A stretch of DNA of 12,517 nucleotides from Deinococcus sp. (GCA_028287665.1 JAQBPF010000009.1:1-12517), one strand, 5' to 3'; positions 1 through 11,200 are shown, numbered from the stretch's first letter. The notes: a model not told the origin generated them from the letters alone. Numbers and translations: made by a program.

Positions 1-68
1 CCCATCAGCGCACGGCTCAGGCTACTTTTTCCAGTTCCGGGGACACCCGTGATGAGAAAGACGGGCAT
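1..68 (-). CDS. P-loop kinase/ATPase, N-terminal fragment at window edge
   Basis: Only the first 22 codons are inside the window. They begin with ATG at 68-66 and read MPVFLITGVPGTGKSSLSRA, a beta strand running into a Walker A loop (GxxGxGKS, residues 8-15). A nucleotide-binding P-loop protein is therefore clear, either a small-molecule kinase or an AAA-type ATPase. The fold cannot be narrowed further because Walker B and the lid lie outside. The start is 2 nt after the stop of the small membrane-protein gene (71-433), so the two are almost certainly co-transcribed and translationally coupled. No ribosome-binding site of its own stands out. Confidence 0.7.
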   Translation of the reverse strand, partial: MPVFLITGVPGTGKSSLSRALM

Positions 69-70
69 GT

Positions 71-433
71 TTACTCGCTGCGATCTGGCCCGCCCTGCAT
101 GGCGACCCAATCTTCGTAGGCCAGCGCGGGCAACAGCGCAAAGCTGCCGACAAACAAGGTGGCGAGGGCGGCAGGCACGCGGACGGGCGTTTTGCCGTTC
201 ATCACGAGGTACAGCGCCCCCAGAGTACTCACTGCGCCAATGTCCATAAACATGATCCGGGCAAAGGAACTCTGCTTCAGCGTGGCGCGTGTGCCCAGTT
301 CGCCGCTGCGTTTGCGGCCCAGCACGGCAGTCAGCACCAGCATCGCAAACAGGCTGCCGTACAGTTTCAGGCGCTCTGGGCCGGGGCTACGGTATTTTTC
401 GGCGGCGGCACTGACGGAGTCGGTGAAGGACAT
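71..433 (-). CDS. Small three-helix membrane protein, function unknown
   Basis: This is a 120-residue protein not recognised as a named family. It has three hydrophobic segments at about residues 24-39, 59-79 and 85-107. They are separated by a basic loop (GRKRSGELGTRATLK, 39-53) and a short NGKTPVR turn, and followed by an acidic tail, so it is probably an inner-membrane protein. The reading frame is open upstream to 511, but the added residues are Arg/Cys-rich and look untranslated, so the ATG at 433 (MSFTDSV) is preferred. No Shine-Dalgarno is visible. A TAGGCT hexamer lies 5 nt upstream and could be a -10 box for a nearly leaderless mRNA, which is weak evidence. It is divergent from the sugar dehydrogenase gene (112 bp apart) and directly precedes the P-loop gene. 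Confidence 0.7.
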   Translation of the reverse strand: MSFTDSVSAAAEKYRSPGPERLKLYGSLFAMLVLTAVLGRKRSGELGTRATLKQSSFARIMFMDIGAVSTLGALYLVMNGKTPVRVPAALATLFVGSFALLPALAYEDWVAMQGGPDRSE

Positions 434-545
434 GGCTGAGCCTACACCGCCGCCCGCCCGGCAACAGCGGGGCCTCACACGCCTGGACCAACAGGCACTG
501 AGGCGACCCACACCTCCTCCCCACTTTGGCCCGCCAGACTGGGCT

Positions 546-1688
546 ATGTTGCCTGCCCGCTGGCTTGCCTTGGCTCTCCTGACTGCTTCCGCGTCGGCCC
601 CAACTGCTCTTGCTCAAACTGCCCCTGCCGTCAAACTTACCCCGTTTGTGAGTGGACTAGAGCAAGTCACGGCCCTTACACATGCGGGCGACGGCACGAA
701 CCGCCTGTATGCCGCACAACAGGACGGACGTATCCGGGTCATTGCGGGCGGCAAGGTTCAGCCGAACCTATTTTTAGACCTTCAAAAGCGCACGGCAGCG
801 GGAGGAGAACGGGGGCTGTTGGGCCTGGCCTTCGATCCAGCCTACAAAACCAACCGCCGCGTCTACGTGCACTACACCGATCTGAACGGCGATACGGTCC
901 TGGCCCGCTATACCGCCACTGCCGACTTTTCACGGGCCGACCCCGCCAGCGCCCGCACGCTGTTTACCGCCAAGCAGCCGTATTCCAATCACAACGGCGG
1001 GCAATTGGCGTTTGGTCCCGACAAGTTCCTGTATCTGGGCTTGGGCGATGGGGGCAGCGGCGGCGATCCCCAGAACAACGGGCAGAATCTGGCCTCTCCG
1101 CTGGGCAAAATCCTGAGATTCGATGTGCGGGGCGACGCGCCCAGGCCTGCTCCTGGCAATCCGTTTGTCAGCCGCAGCGGGGCCAATCCGTATATCTGGG
1201 CATATGGCCTGCGAAACCCCTGGCGCTTTAGCTTTGACCGCACCTCGGGCGACCTGATCATTGCCGAGGTGGGCCAGAACGAGCAGGAAGAGGTAGACCG
1301 CCAGCCCCGCGCCAGCAAAGGCGGCGAGAATTACGGCTGGCGCATTCGCGAGGGCCAGCGCTGCTACGATCCGGCCAGCAATTGCCCCACAGCTGGCAAA
1401 ACGGGTGCAGCGCTCAAAGCGCCCGTGCTGACCTATGGCCGCACCGAGGGCCAGAGCATCACGGGCGGCTACGTGTACCGGGGCAGCGCCATTCCCGCGC
1501 TGAAGGGCCAGTACGTGTTTGCCGACTTTGCCACCGGGAACCTGTGGGCCGCTCCTGCCAGCGGCTCCAGCTGGAAAAAAACCCAGATCGGCAAGGTCAG
1601 CAACCCGGCCACCTTTGGCGAGGATGAGCAGGGCGAACTGTATTTGGCGGAATACGGAAGCGGGCGGATCTTGAAGTTCAGCAAGTAG
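546..1688 (+). CDS. PQQ-dependent aldose sugar dehydrogenase, exported (YliI/Asd type)
   Basis: The product is 380 residues and belongs to the glucose/sorbosone dehydrogenase six-bladed beta-propeller family (soluble quinoprotein, PF07995 type). Such enzymes oxidise the anomeric carbon of aldoses using PQQ and calcium in the periplasm. Residues 1-23 form a signal peptide (basic start, hydrophobic core, ALA|QT cleavage). Family motifs appear in order: GERGLLGLAFDP (87-98), NHNGGQLAFGPD (148-159) with the probable catalytic His149, LGLGDGGSGGDPQNNGQN (164-181), LGKILRFDV (186-194), AYGLRNPWRFSFD (219-231) with the PQQ-contacting Arg223, EVGQN (241-245), GGENYGW (259-265) and TGGYVYRG (306-313). 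Cys273 and Cys280 could form a disulfide. The start at 546 is chosen because it alone places the signal peptide at the N-terminus; the upstream in-frame extension to 159 is antisense to the membrane gene. No Shine-Dalgarno is seen. True substrate unknown. Confidence 0.93.
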   Translation: MLPARWLALALLTASASAPTALAQTAPAVKLTPFVSGLEQVTALTHAGDGTNRLYAAQQDGRIRVIAGGKVQPNLFLDLQKRTAAGGERGLLGLAFDPAYKTNRRVYVHYTDLNGDTVLARYTATADFSRADPASARTLFTAKQPYSNHNGGQLAFGPDKFLYLGLGDGGSGGDPQNNGQNLASPLGKILRFDVRGDAPRPAPGNPFVSRSGANPYIWAYGLRNPWRFSFDRTSGDLIIAEVGQNEQEEVDRQPRASKGGENYGWRIREGQRCYDPASNCPTAGKTGAALKAPVLTYGRTEGQSITGGYVYRGSAIPALKGQYVFADFATGNLWAAPASGSSWKKTQIGKVSNPATFGEDEQGELYLAEYGSGRILKFSK

Positions 1689-1704
1689 ATCATGTCCAGC
1701 ACAC

Positions 1705-1738
1705 CACTGGCCCTAACCTTCTACAGTTGGGGCCAGTG
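1705..1738. terminator. Bidirectional hairpin between convergent genes
   Basis: The arms CACTGGCCCTAA (1705-1716) and TTGGGGCCAGTG (1727-1738) pair over 12 bp with a single T-G wobble, enclosing a 10-nt loop. The hairpin lies 16 nt after the sugar dehydrogenase stop and 13 nt after the nrdJ stop on the other strand. It can thus end both transcripts. Neither side has a clear U-run, so its strength as an intrinsic terminator is uncertain. Confidence 0.75.
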
Positions 1739-1751
1739 ATGTAGGTCTACT

Positions 1752-4778
<3,027 letters not shown>

Positions 4779-4786
4779 GGTGGAAA

Positions 4787-4792
4787 CTCCTT
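4787..4792 (-). promoter_or_regulatory. Shine-Dalgarno of nrdJ
   Basis: On the minus strand AAGGAG stands 8 nt before the ATG at 4778 and fixes the nrdJ start. It is one of only three strong Shine-Dalgarno sites in the window. Confidence 0.85.
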
Positions 4793-4820
4793 GGAAGAAC
4801 GGGGGAAATCAGAGGCAGAC

Positions 4821-4882
4821 GGCCAGCCACAGAAGACCACTTCCCCGCAAGCAGGGGGTGAAGTCGGTCTTCTTTTCTGGCC
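4821..4882 (-). promoter_or_regulatory. Long imperfect hairpin in the nrdJ leader
   Basis: Read on the minus strand, four nested complementary pairs are found: GGCCAG (4882-4877) with CTGGCC (4826-4821), AGAAGACC with GGTCTTCT, ACTT with AAGT, and CCCC with GGGG around an 8-nt loop. This gives 22 paired bases interrupted by an AAA/GTGG internal loop, a bulged G and a bulged CA. The structure lies wholly inside the predicted 5' untranslated leader, about 30 nt before the Shine-Dalgarno. It may regulate nrdJ or stabilise its mRNA, or it may be a dispersed intergenic repeat. No cobalamin-riboswitch B12 box was seen. Confidence 0.55.
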
Positions 4883-4906
4883 CTTCTCAAAATAAACTTG
4901 TTGTTA

Positions 4907-4936
4907 ATTATATGCCCAGAGCCAAATCAGGTACAA
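4907..4936 (-). promoter_or_regulatory. Sigma70-type promoter of nrdJ
   Basis: On the minus strand -35 TTGTAC (4936-4931) and a perfect -10 TATAAT (4912-4907) are separated by 18 bp in an AT-rich pocket that stands out from its GC-rich surroundings. Initiation near 4900 would give a leader of about 120 nt, which contains the 4821-4882 hairpin. Confidence 0.75.
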
Positions 4937-4970
4937 CAGCTTGTGTGGTTCTGACTCTTTAGATACAAGA

Positions 4971-5004
4971 TGCGGCCCCAATCCAAAGAGGGGCTGGGGC
5001 CGCA
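4971..5004 (-). terminator. Intrinsic terminator of the zinc-ribbon protein gene
   Basis: The arms TGCGGCCCCA (4971-4980) and TGGGGCCGCA (4995-5004) are perfectly complementary over 10 bp with a 14-nt loop. In minus-strand orientation the stem is followed by TCTTGTATCT, a loose U-rich tail. It sits 48 nt downstream of the stop at 5053 and upstream of the nrdJ promoter, so it separates the two transcription units. Confidence 0.75.
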
Positions 5005-5052
5005 GGAGCCGCAATGAGGGCTTTTTCTTCAGAACAGCGTGCTCAGACGGGT

Positions 5053-5772
5053 CTAGACATCCAGCCGAATCAGGAAGCGTCCACAGGAGGGGCACTTCAC
5101 CGGGGGCAGCTTCCCAAGCGCCGCTTTTTGCTGCACATTGACAGGCAGGTTGACGTTGCACCCACTGCAACTTCCGTTCTTGATTTCCACGACCCCCAGA
5201 CCTTTTTTGGCCTTGCGGATCATGTCGTATTCCTTCACGGTGCGCGTATCTAAGTTGGCAACCAGTTCAGCGCGTTCCTTGCGTGCGCCTTCGCCCTGAT
5301 CGCGCAAGGCCTGAACCCGCGCTTCGTCTTCGGTTTCCAGTGCGCCGAGGCTGGGGCGCAGAGCGCGGTGTTCGGCCCGCAGTGCAGCGGCCTTTTCAGC
5401 CAACTCGCGCTGCTGCTCCCGCAGGGGCAAGAGGTCTTCTTCCATCTCCTCGGCCCGCTCACCCAACATCTGAATACGGCTGCCGTACTGAGACTGGGCG
5501 CGGGCGTCAAAGGCGTTTTTTTCCTGCTCATCTTTGGCACGGGCGATCTGTTCCTGTGTGCCTGCCAGGTCCAGTTCCTGCTGGCGCACCTTTTTATCGG
5601 TGGCCTCCAGGGTGATCTCGGTGTCTTCAAGAAGGTTATTGAGGCGTTCCTGCTCGGCTCGGGCGCTCCGGAGGGCGTCTGGAATGTTGCCTTCCTCGGC
5701 ACGCAGGCGGTCAAGGTCCAAGTCCAGTTGCTGAACGCGGTGCAGGCGTGAAAGGGGTCCGGTATCACTCAT
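5053..5772 (-). CDS. Coiled-coil protein with C-terminal C4 zinc ribbon (CT398-like)
   Basis: This 239-residue cytoplasmic protein resembles the widespread 'C4-type zinc ribbon domain' family (PF02591/CT398-like), whose function is not settled. Residues about 8-170 are heptad-rich and charged, with many Glu, Arg, Gln and Leu, predicting a long antiparallel coiled coil. The KNAFDARAQSQYGSRIQM segment and RTVKEYDMIRKAKKG segment are typical of the family. The zinc ligands are Cys202/Cys205 (CSGC) and Cys227/Cys230 (CPSC). The open frame extends up to 5931, but the extra 53 residues have atypical composition. The ATG at 5772 begins a natural N-terminus (MSDTGPLSRLHRVQQLD) and has TAGACT exactly 7 nt upstream, as in leaderless Deinococcus genes. 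It is monocistronic, with a terminator at 4971-5004. Confidence 0.88.
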   Translation of the reverse strand: MSDTGPLSRLHRVQQLDLDLDRLRAEEGNIPDALRSARAEQERLNNLLEDTEITLEATDKKVRQQELDLAGTQEQIARAKDEQEKNAFDARAQSQYGSRIQMLGERAEEMEEDLLPLREQQRELAEKAAALRAEHRALRPSLGALETEDEARVQALRDQGEGARKERAELVANLDTRTVKEYDMIRKAKKGLGVVEIKNGSCSGCNVNLPVNVQQKAALGKLPPVKCPSCGRFLIRLDV

Positions 5773-5779
5773 CAAGTCC

Positions 5780-5785
5780 AGTCTA
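5780..5785 (-). promoter_or_regulatory. Candidate leaderless -10 box of the zinc-ribbon gene
   Basis: TAGACT on the minus strand fits the TANNNT -10 consensus reported for Deinococcus. It ends 7 nt before the ATG at 5772, so transcription would begin at or next to the start codon. There is no Shine-Dalgarno in front of that ATG, which agrees with a leaderless mRNA. No convincing -35 box is present. Confidence 0.5.
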
Positions 5786-5999
5786 CCCCCGATGTGGGTG
5801 CGTACCCCCGCCGCCGCCCATCGGCTGCTCTGGTCCATCACCCGCTTCAGGCTGTCCCAGAGCCAGCCGGAGCCTGTCCAGCAGCGTGGCCGCGCCGGAG
5901 CCTCAGGCTTCCTTAACAGACACCTGGACATCTATCCCGCCTGCCTGAAGACGATATGTAGGCCAGCAGACCGCACTATGGGGCTTGCTGTGCGGCACA

Positions 6000-8015
<2,016 letters not shown>

Positions 8016-8018
8016 CAG

Positions 8019-8061
8019 GCTGGGCAGAGGCTCCGTGAAGAAATTGAGCCCTCTTCCCAGC
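8019..8061 (+). terminator. Hairpin after the HRDC protein gene
   Basis: The arm GCTGGGCAGAGGCTC (8019-8033) pairs with GAGCCCTCTTCCCAGC (8046-8061) over 14 bp, with one C-T mismatch and one bulged C, around a 12-nt loop. It begins 3 nt after the TAG at 8013-8015 and precedes the birA promoter. There is no U-tract, so termination may need other factors. Confidence 0.55.
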
Positions 8062-8102
8062 GGACAGCTCTCCCTTACCACATCCGCTCTGAACTGGGTT
8101 CA

Positions 8103-8131
8103 TTGCCTTCGTTCAGCATTTGATTTAAAAC
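8103..8131 (+). promoter_or_regulatory. Candidate leaderless promoter of birA
   Basis: TTGCCT (8103-8108) and TAAAAC (8126-8131) are spaced by 17 bp. The -10 box ends 7 nt before the GTG at 8139. This is the geometry of leaderless promoters in Deinococcus, and no Shine-Dalgarno is present. Each hexamer departs from consensus, so the call is moderate. Confidence 0.5.
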
Positions 8132-8138
8132 TCTGAAC

Positions 8139-9065
8139 GTGCCTGCCCGTCTGTTGCCGCTCCTGACCAGTTCTCCTCAATCGGGGGAAGGGTTGGGAGC
8201 GCGTTTGGGTTTGGGACGGGTGACCATCAATACGCTGGCGCGGCGACTGGAAGAAGACGGTGTACCCGTCGTCATTTCCCGCGAGGGGTATGCACTGGCG
8301 GCGGGCACACCTGCCCCGCCGCTGGTGACCCCTCTGCTGACCACCCACACCTTCGGGCAGGCCATTCGCTACGCCGGAACGGTGACCAGCACGCAGGATG
8401 TGGCCCGCGCCTGGGCCGATGACGCCGCCGACGCCGCCCCACACGGCGCGGTGGTGGTGGCCGAACGCCAGAGCGCTGGCCGGGGCAGACGTGGGCGGGT
8501 CTGGGACACCACGCACGGCACGCTTGTTTTGAGTGTATTGCTGCATGGCCTGACCCTGCCCGAACTGGCGCTGATTCCTCTGGCAGCGGGGGTGGCGGTG
8601 CAGGCGGCGGGTCAGATTGGTGGTCTGAAGTGGCCCAACGACCTCCTTTCCCCAGATGGCCGCAAACTGGCCGGAATACTCCTCGAAGCCGACCTGCGCG
8701 GCGAGGATGTAAGGCGGGCAGTGCTGGGCATCGGTATCAACGTGTCTGCCTCACCGGAAGGAGCCGCTTGTCTGACTGAATGGCGGCCCAACCTGACCCG
8801 CGCACAACTTCTGGCCGACCTGTTGGCCGCGCTGGAGCACTGGCTGGTGCAACCGCCCGCACAGATTTTGGCGGCGTGGCGGGAGGCCAGCGTGACTTTG
8901 GGGCAGCCCGTGCAGGTGCAGACGCCGCGCGGCCCGGTTACAGGCACGGCGCTGGATATAGACGCGCAGGGCAGCCTGCTGGTGCAGGTATCTGGCGGCG
9001 AGGTCGTGACCATCAGCGCGGGCGACGTGCACCTTGTCGGACAGTTGGCTGCCCACAGGCTCTGA
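8139..9065 (+). CDS. birA: Biotin--[acetyl-CoA-carboxylase] ligase with repressor domain
   Basis: This 308-residue bifunctional protein makes biotinyl-5'-AMP and transfers biotin to the biotin carboxyl carrier protein of acetyl-CoA carboxylase. Residues 1-55 form a winged-helix domain (RVTINTLARRLEEDGVPV, then REGYALA), so it is a group II BirA likely to repress biotin genes when carrying biotinyl-AMP. The catalytic core shows the biotinyl-AMP loop GRGRRGR (114-120), KWPNDLL (164-170), RKLAGILLE with Lys176 as the biotin-contacting lysine (175-183), and GIGINV (197-202). A C-terminal SH3-like domain spans about 252-300. GTG 8139 is the first start after an in-frame TGA at 8121 and gives the expected winged-helix N-terminus. 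bioY follows 71 nt later on the same strand, making autoregulation of biotin uptake plausible. Confidence 0.95.
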   Translation: MPARLLPLLTSSPQSGEGLGARLGLGRVTINTLARRLEEDGVPVVISREGYALAAGTPAPPLVTPLLTTHTFGQAIRYAGTVTSTQDVARAWADDAADAAPHGAVVVAERQSAGRGRRGRVWDTTHGTLVLSVLLHGLTLPELALIPLAAGVAVQAAGQIGGLKWPNDLLSPDGRKLAGILLEADLRGEDVRRAVLGIGINVSASPEGAACLTEWRPNLTRAQLLADLLAALEHWLVQPPAQILAAWREASVTLGQPVQVQTPRGPVTGTALDIDAQGSLLVQVSGGEVVTISAGDVHLVGQLAAHRL

Positions 9066-9071
9066 CCCGGC

Positions 9072-9077
9072 TAAAAT
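9072..9077 (+). promoter_or_regulatory. Candidate -10 box for bioY
   Basis: TAAAAT matches TATAAT at five of six positions and lies in the 71-bp birA-bioY gap, about 60 nt before the bioY start. No good -35 box is found at 16-19 bp. The box could give bioY independent, BirA-controlled transcription, but no classical biotin-operator palindrome is evident around it. Confidence 0.35.
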
Positions 9078-9126
9078 TCATCTACACCCCAATTCAGCCT
9101 CTCGCGGATTCACCAGACAGATTCAC

Positions 9127-9131
9127 AGGAG
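9127..9131 (+). promoter_or_regulatory. Shine-Dalgarno of bioY
   Basis: AGGAG stands 5 nt before ATG 9137. It selects this start over the longer in-frame opening that runs back into birA. Confidence 0.75.
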
Positions 9132-9136
9132 TTCTT

Positions 9137-9727
9137 ATGACGCACGCTGCACCCGGTTATCCCACCCTGGCCCAGACCCTTTCGCCCCACCACAGCCTGA
9201 TCCGCAATGTCCTGCTGGTGGCCAGCGGCGCGGCGTTGGTGGCCCTGGCCGCCCAGATCGAAATCCCCATGCAGCCGGTGCCCCTGACCCTGCAAACCCT
9301 CGCGGTGTTGCTGGTGGGTGCGGTGCTGGGCAGCAAGCGCGGCGCGGCGGCCCTGGCCCTCTACCTGGCCGCCGGAGCCGCTGGCCTGCCTGTACTCAGC
9401 GGCGGCGGGGCGGGGCTGGCCAAAATCATGGGGCCAACGGGCGGCTACCTGCTGGGCTTCATCCTGGCGGCGGGGGTGGTGGGCTGGCTGGCCGAACGCT
9501 ACGCGCTGGACCGCAAATTCGCAGGCACGGCACTGGCCATGCTGGTGGGCAACGTCGTGATCTACATTCCGGGCCTGCTGTGGCTCGCCAACGTGCTGCA
9601 TGTGTCGGCCTCTAAAGCCGTCGAATACGGCCTGACGCCTTTCCTGATCGGCGACGGCATCAAGCTGCTGCTGGCTGCGCTGCTGCTGCCTGCGGCCTGG
9701 GCCTTCGTGGGGCGCCAGTCCGATTGA
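9137..9727 (+). CDS. bioY: Biotin transporter BioY (ECF-type substrate-binding subunit)
   Basis: This 196-residue integral membrane protein binds biotin with high affinity as the S-component of an energy-coupling-factor transporter. It shows the family landmarks: IPMQPVPLTLQTLAVLLVGAVLG (43-65), GAAGLPVLSGGGAGL (80-94) followed by MGPTGGYLLGF (98-108), and the C-terminal LIGDGIKLLLAALLLPAAW (170-188). About six hydrophobic helices cover residues 22-190, which is the usual size. No bioM/bioN (ATPase or T-component) lies nearby, so it either works alone or shares an ECF module encoded elsewhere. It follows birA, its probable regulator. Start chosen from AGGAG 5 nt upstream of ATG 9137; the longer frame to 8780 is birA's shadow. 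Confidence 0.95.
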   Translation: MTHAAPGYPTLAQTLSPHHSLIRNVLLVASGAALVALAAQIEIPMQPVPLTLQTLAVLLVGAVLGSKRGAAALALYLAAGAAGLPVLSGGGAGLAKIMGPTGGYLLGFILAAGVVGWLAERYALDRKFAGTALAMLVGNVVIYIPGLLWLANVLHVSASKAVEYGLTPFLIGDGIKLLLAALLLPAAWAFVGRQSD

Positions 9728-9731
9728 ACTG

Positions 9732-9790
9732 ATACGGATTCCGACTTGAATCCTGCTCTTTTTGGGATTCAATCCGAGCGGAGTCCGTAT
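9732..9790. repeat. 59-nt imperfect palindrome after bioY
   Basis: The outer arms ATACGGATTCCG (9732-9743) and CGGAGTCCGTAT (9779-9790) pair over 12 bp with one T-G wobble. The inner arms TTGAATCC (9746-9753) and GGATTCAA (9765-9772) pair perfectly around an 11-nt loop. The two stems are joined by an asymmetric AC/TCCGAG internal loop. It starts 5 nt after the bioY stop and may serve as its terminator. The compact two-stem design suggests a dispersed palindromic repeat, which only a genome-wide search can confirm. Confidence 0.7.
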
Positions 9791-9841
9791 GAGGTGCTGG
9801 GCCGCCAGAGCCAACAGAATTAACCAAGCTCCACCAAGAAA

Positions 9842-9871
9842 GCCCCCGGCCTGCAATGCAGAGGCGGGGGC
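9842..9871 (-). terminator. GC-rich hairpin with U-tail, candidate recA operon terminator
   Basis: The arms GCCCCCG (9842-9848) and CGGGGGC (9865-9871) form a 7-bp stem with an inner CTG/CAG pairing. In minus-strand orientation the stem is followed directly by TTTCTT, a classical U-rich tail. It lies about 180 nt beyond the recA stop, so the recA operon mRNA may carry a long structured 3' end. It is the best intrinsic terminator in the window by tail quality. Confidence 0.65.
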
Positions 9872-9879
9872 ATCTTCGT

Positions 9880-9930
9880 CTTGCGCTGGGTTGTCGATGC
9901 CTTCCGTTCTGGGGAGTGCCCCAGCGCAAG
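9880..9930. repeat. 11-bp perfect inverted repeat with a competing inner hairpin
   Basis: CTTGCGCTGGG (9880-9890) and CCCAGCGCAAG (9920-9930) are exact complements separated by 29 nt. Inside, CTGGGG (9909-9914) and CCCCAG (9919-9924) form a 6-bp stem with an AGTG tetraloop. The two foldings share 9920-9924, so they exclude one another. Confidence 0.65.
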
Positions 9931-9973
9931 CGTGACTTCAGCTTAGGCGGCAGCCCCTGCCCCGCGCATCCGT

Positions 9974-10013
9974 CAAAAGGCGGAGGCGACGGGGGGAGCG
10001 TCAAAACGCCTCC
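9974..10013 (-). terminator. Weak candidate terminator close to recA
   Basis: On the minus strand GGAGGCG (10013-10007) pairs with CGCCTCC (9988-9982) across an 18-nt loop and is followed by GCCTTTTG. It lies about 40 nt past the recA stop, but the stem is short for its loop. Confidence 0.35.
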
Positions 10014-10051
10014 ACCCAGAGCGGGCAGAGGCGCAGGGCCACACCTTAAAA

Positions 10052-11134
10052 TTACTCGGCTACAGCAGGAACCGTCAGCACCGTGGGCACGCTGACGCCA
10101 CCGTTCTTGATGGCCGCCATCACGCGGGTGCGGATTTCGTCTTCCATTTCGGGGCGCTCGGAGATGTAGGCGATGGCCTTTTCCTTGCCCTGCCCGATGC
10201 GCTCCTCGCCGTAGGAATAGAAGCTGCCTGCCTTCTTAATGATGTCCATGTCGGCGGCGAGGCCCACCAGATCGGCCACCTGATCAAAGCCCTTGCCGTA
10301 CACGAGGGCCAGTTCCACTTCCTTGAAGGGCGCGGCGACCTTGTTCTTCACGGTCTTGATCTTGACCGTGTTGGCAACAGCGTCGTTGCCCACCTTGATG
10401 GGCTGGCCGATCTTGCGAACGTCGAGGCGCACCGAGGAGTAGAACTTCAGGGCGCGGCCCCCGGTGGTGGTTTCGGGGTTGCCGTACATCACGCCGATCT
10501 TTTCGCGAACCTGATTGATGAAAATGGCGGCGGTTCCGGTTTTGCTCAGGATGGCCGTCAGTTTGCGGAGCGCCTGAGACATCAGGCGGGCCTGCAAGCC
10601 GGGCAGGCTGTCGCCCATGTCGCCCTCGATTTCGGCGCGGGGCGTCAGGGCGGCCACGGAATCCACGACCACCACGTCGATGGCGCCGCTGCGAACCAGC
10701 AGTTCCATGATTTCCAGCGCCTGCTCGCCGTTGTCGGGCTGGGACACCAGCAGTTCGTCGGTGTTCACGCCCAGCGCACGGGCGTACACGGGGTCAAGCG
10801 CGTGCTCGGCGTCAATAAAGGCGCAGGTGCCGCCCGCTTTCTGGGCCTGAGCGAGAATGGAGAGGGCCAGCGTGGTCTTGCCGCCCGACTCAGGGCCGTA
10901 GATTTCGGTCACGCGGCCACGCGGAATACCGCCCACGCCGAGGGCCAGATCCAGGCTCAGGCTGCCCGTGCTGATGGTCTGAATATCCAGCTTGGTTTCC
11001 GCGCCCAGCTTCATGATGCTGCCCTTGCCGAACGATTTCTCGATCTGGGTCATGGCATTTTCGATGGCCTTGGCGCGTTCCTTGGCGTCGCTGGGAAGGT
11101 GCAAAACGGTGTCTTTGTTGCTGTCCTTGCTCAT
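10052..11134 (-). CDS. recA: Recombinase A
   Basis: This 360-residue ATP-dependent DNA strand-exchange protein forms filaments on single-stranded DNA for homologous recombination, and promotes LexA-type self-cleavage. Visible landmarks are the N-terminal filament helix (to about 45), Walker A GPESGGKT (80-87), [10 protein letters not shown] with catalytic Glu110 (106-115), and Walker B VVVVDS (154-159). Loop L1 is at [12 protein letters not shown] (168-179), L2 starts at [20 protein letters not shown] (207-226), and the C-terminal lid domain runs from about 285. No intein or insertion is present. Start ATG 11134 has AAGGAG 5 nt upstream. It is the third gene after cinA and thpR, 66 nt from the latter. 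In Deinococcus this operon is damage-inducible from a promoter before cinA, which would lie outside the window. Confidence 0.99.
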   Translation of the reverse strand: MSKDSNKDTVLHLPSDAKERAKAIENAMTQIEKSFGKGSIMKLGAETKLDIQTISTGSLSLDLALGVGGIPRGRVTEIYGPESGGKTTLALSILAQAQKAGGTCAFIDAEHALDPVYARALGVNTDELLVSQPDNGEQALEIMELLVRSGAIDVVVVDSVAALTPRAEIEGDMGDSLPGLQARLMSQALRKLTAILSKTGTAAIFINQVREKIGVMYGNPETTTGGRALKFYSSVRLDVRKIGQPIKVGNDAVANTVKIKTVKNKVAAPFKEVELALVYGKGFDQVADLVGLAADMDIIKKAGSFYSYGEERIGQGKEKAIAYISERPEMEDEIRTRVMAAIKNGGVSVPTVLTVPAVAE

Positions 11135-11139
11135 GGGTA

Positions 11140-11145
11140 CTCCTT
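11140..11145 (-). promoter_or_regulatory. Shine-Dalgarno of recA
   Basis: AAGGAG on the minus strand lies 5 nt before ATG 11134. It is stronger than any ribosome-binding site for thpR, allowing recA to be translated more than its upstream operon partners. Confidence 0.85.
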
Positions 11146-11200
11146 GGGGGCTGTGGCCTCTGGGAGGCGCGGGCGGAAGGGCGGTATTAACAGAGTTGGG

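Larger units (their letters stand above)
9728..10051. other. Non-coding stretch between convergent bioY and recA
   Basis: These 324 bp hold no credible gene. An open frame at 9856-10095 has proline/glycine/arginine-rich composition, crosses two hairpins and overlaps the recA end. The stretch contains four inverted repeats (9732-9790, 9842-9871, 9880-9930, 9982-10013). It also carries the 8-nt direct repeat CGTCAAAA at 9971-9978 and 9999-10006. It most likely holds the terminators of bioY and recA plus one or more dispersed intergenic repeats. Confidence 0.7.

Noticed and set aside
159..545. N-terminal extension of the sugar dehydrogenase to position 159
   Set aside because: It would bury the signal peptide and run antisense through the membrane-protein gene. 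Start at 546 gives a normal exported protein.
4779..4900. Cobalamin riboswitch before nrdJ
   Set aside because: The leader is too short for the full aptamer, and no B12-box-like sequence was found. Only a single long hairpin is present.
5866..5903. 10-nt direct repeat GCCGGAGCCT (5866-5875 and 5894-5903) in the gap before the HRDC gene
   Set aside because: It is short, GC-rich and without a matching third copy or palindrome. It is probably due to chance.
9856..10095. 79-codon plus-strand open frame between bioY and recA
   Set aside because: It crosses several inverted repeats, overlaps the recA 3' end, has no ribosome-binding site, and has the composition of translated intergenic sequence.
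11135..11200. Radiation/desiccation response motif directly before recA
   Set aside because: No palindrome resembling the 17-bp RDRM was found in the thpR-recA gap or elsewhere in the window. In this operon it would be expected before cinA, beyond the right edge.
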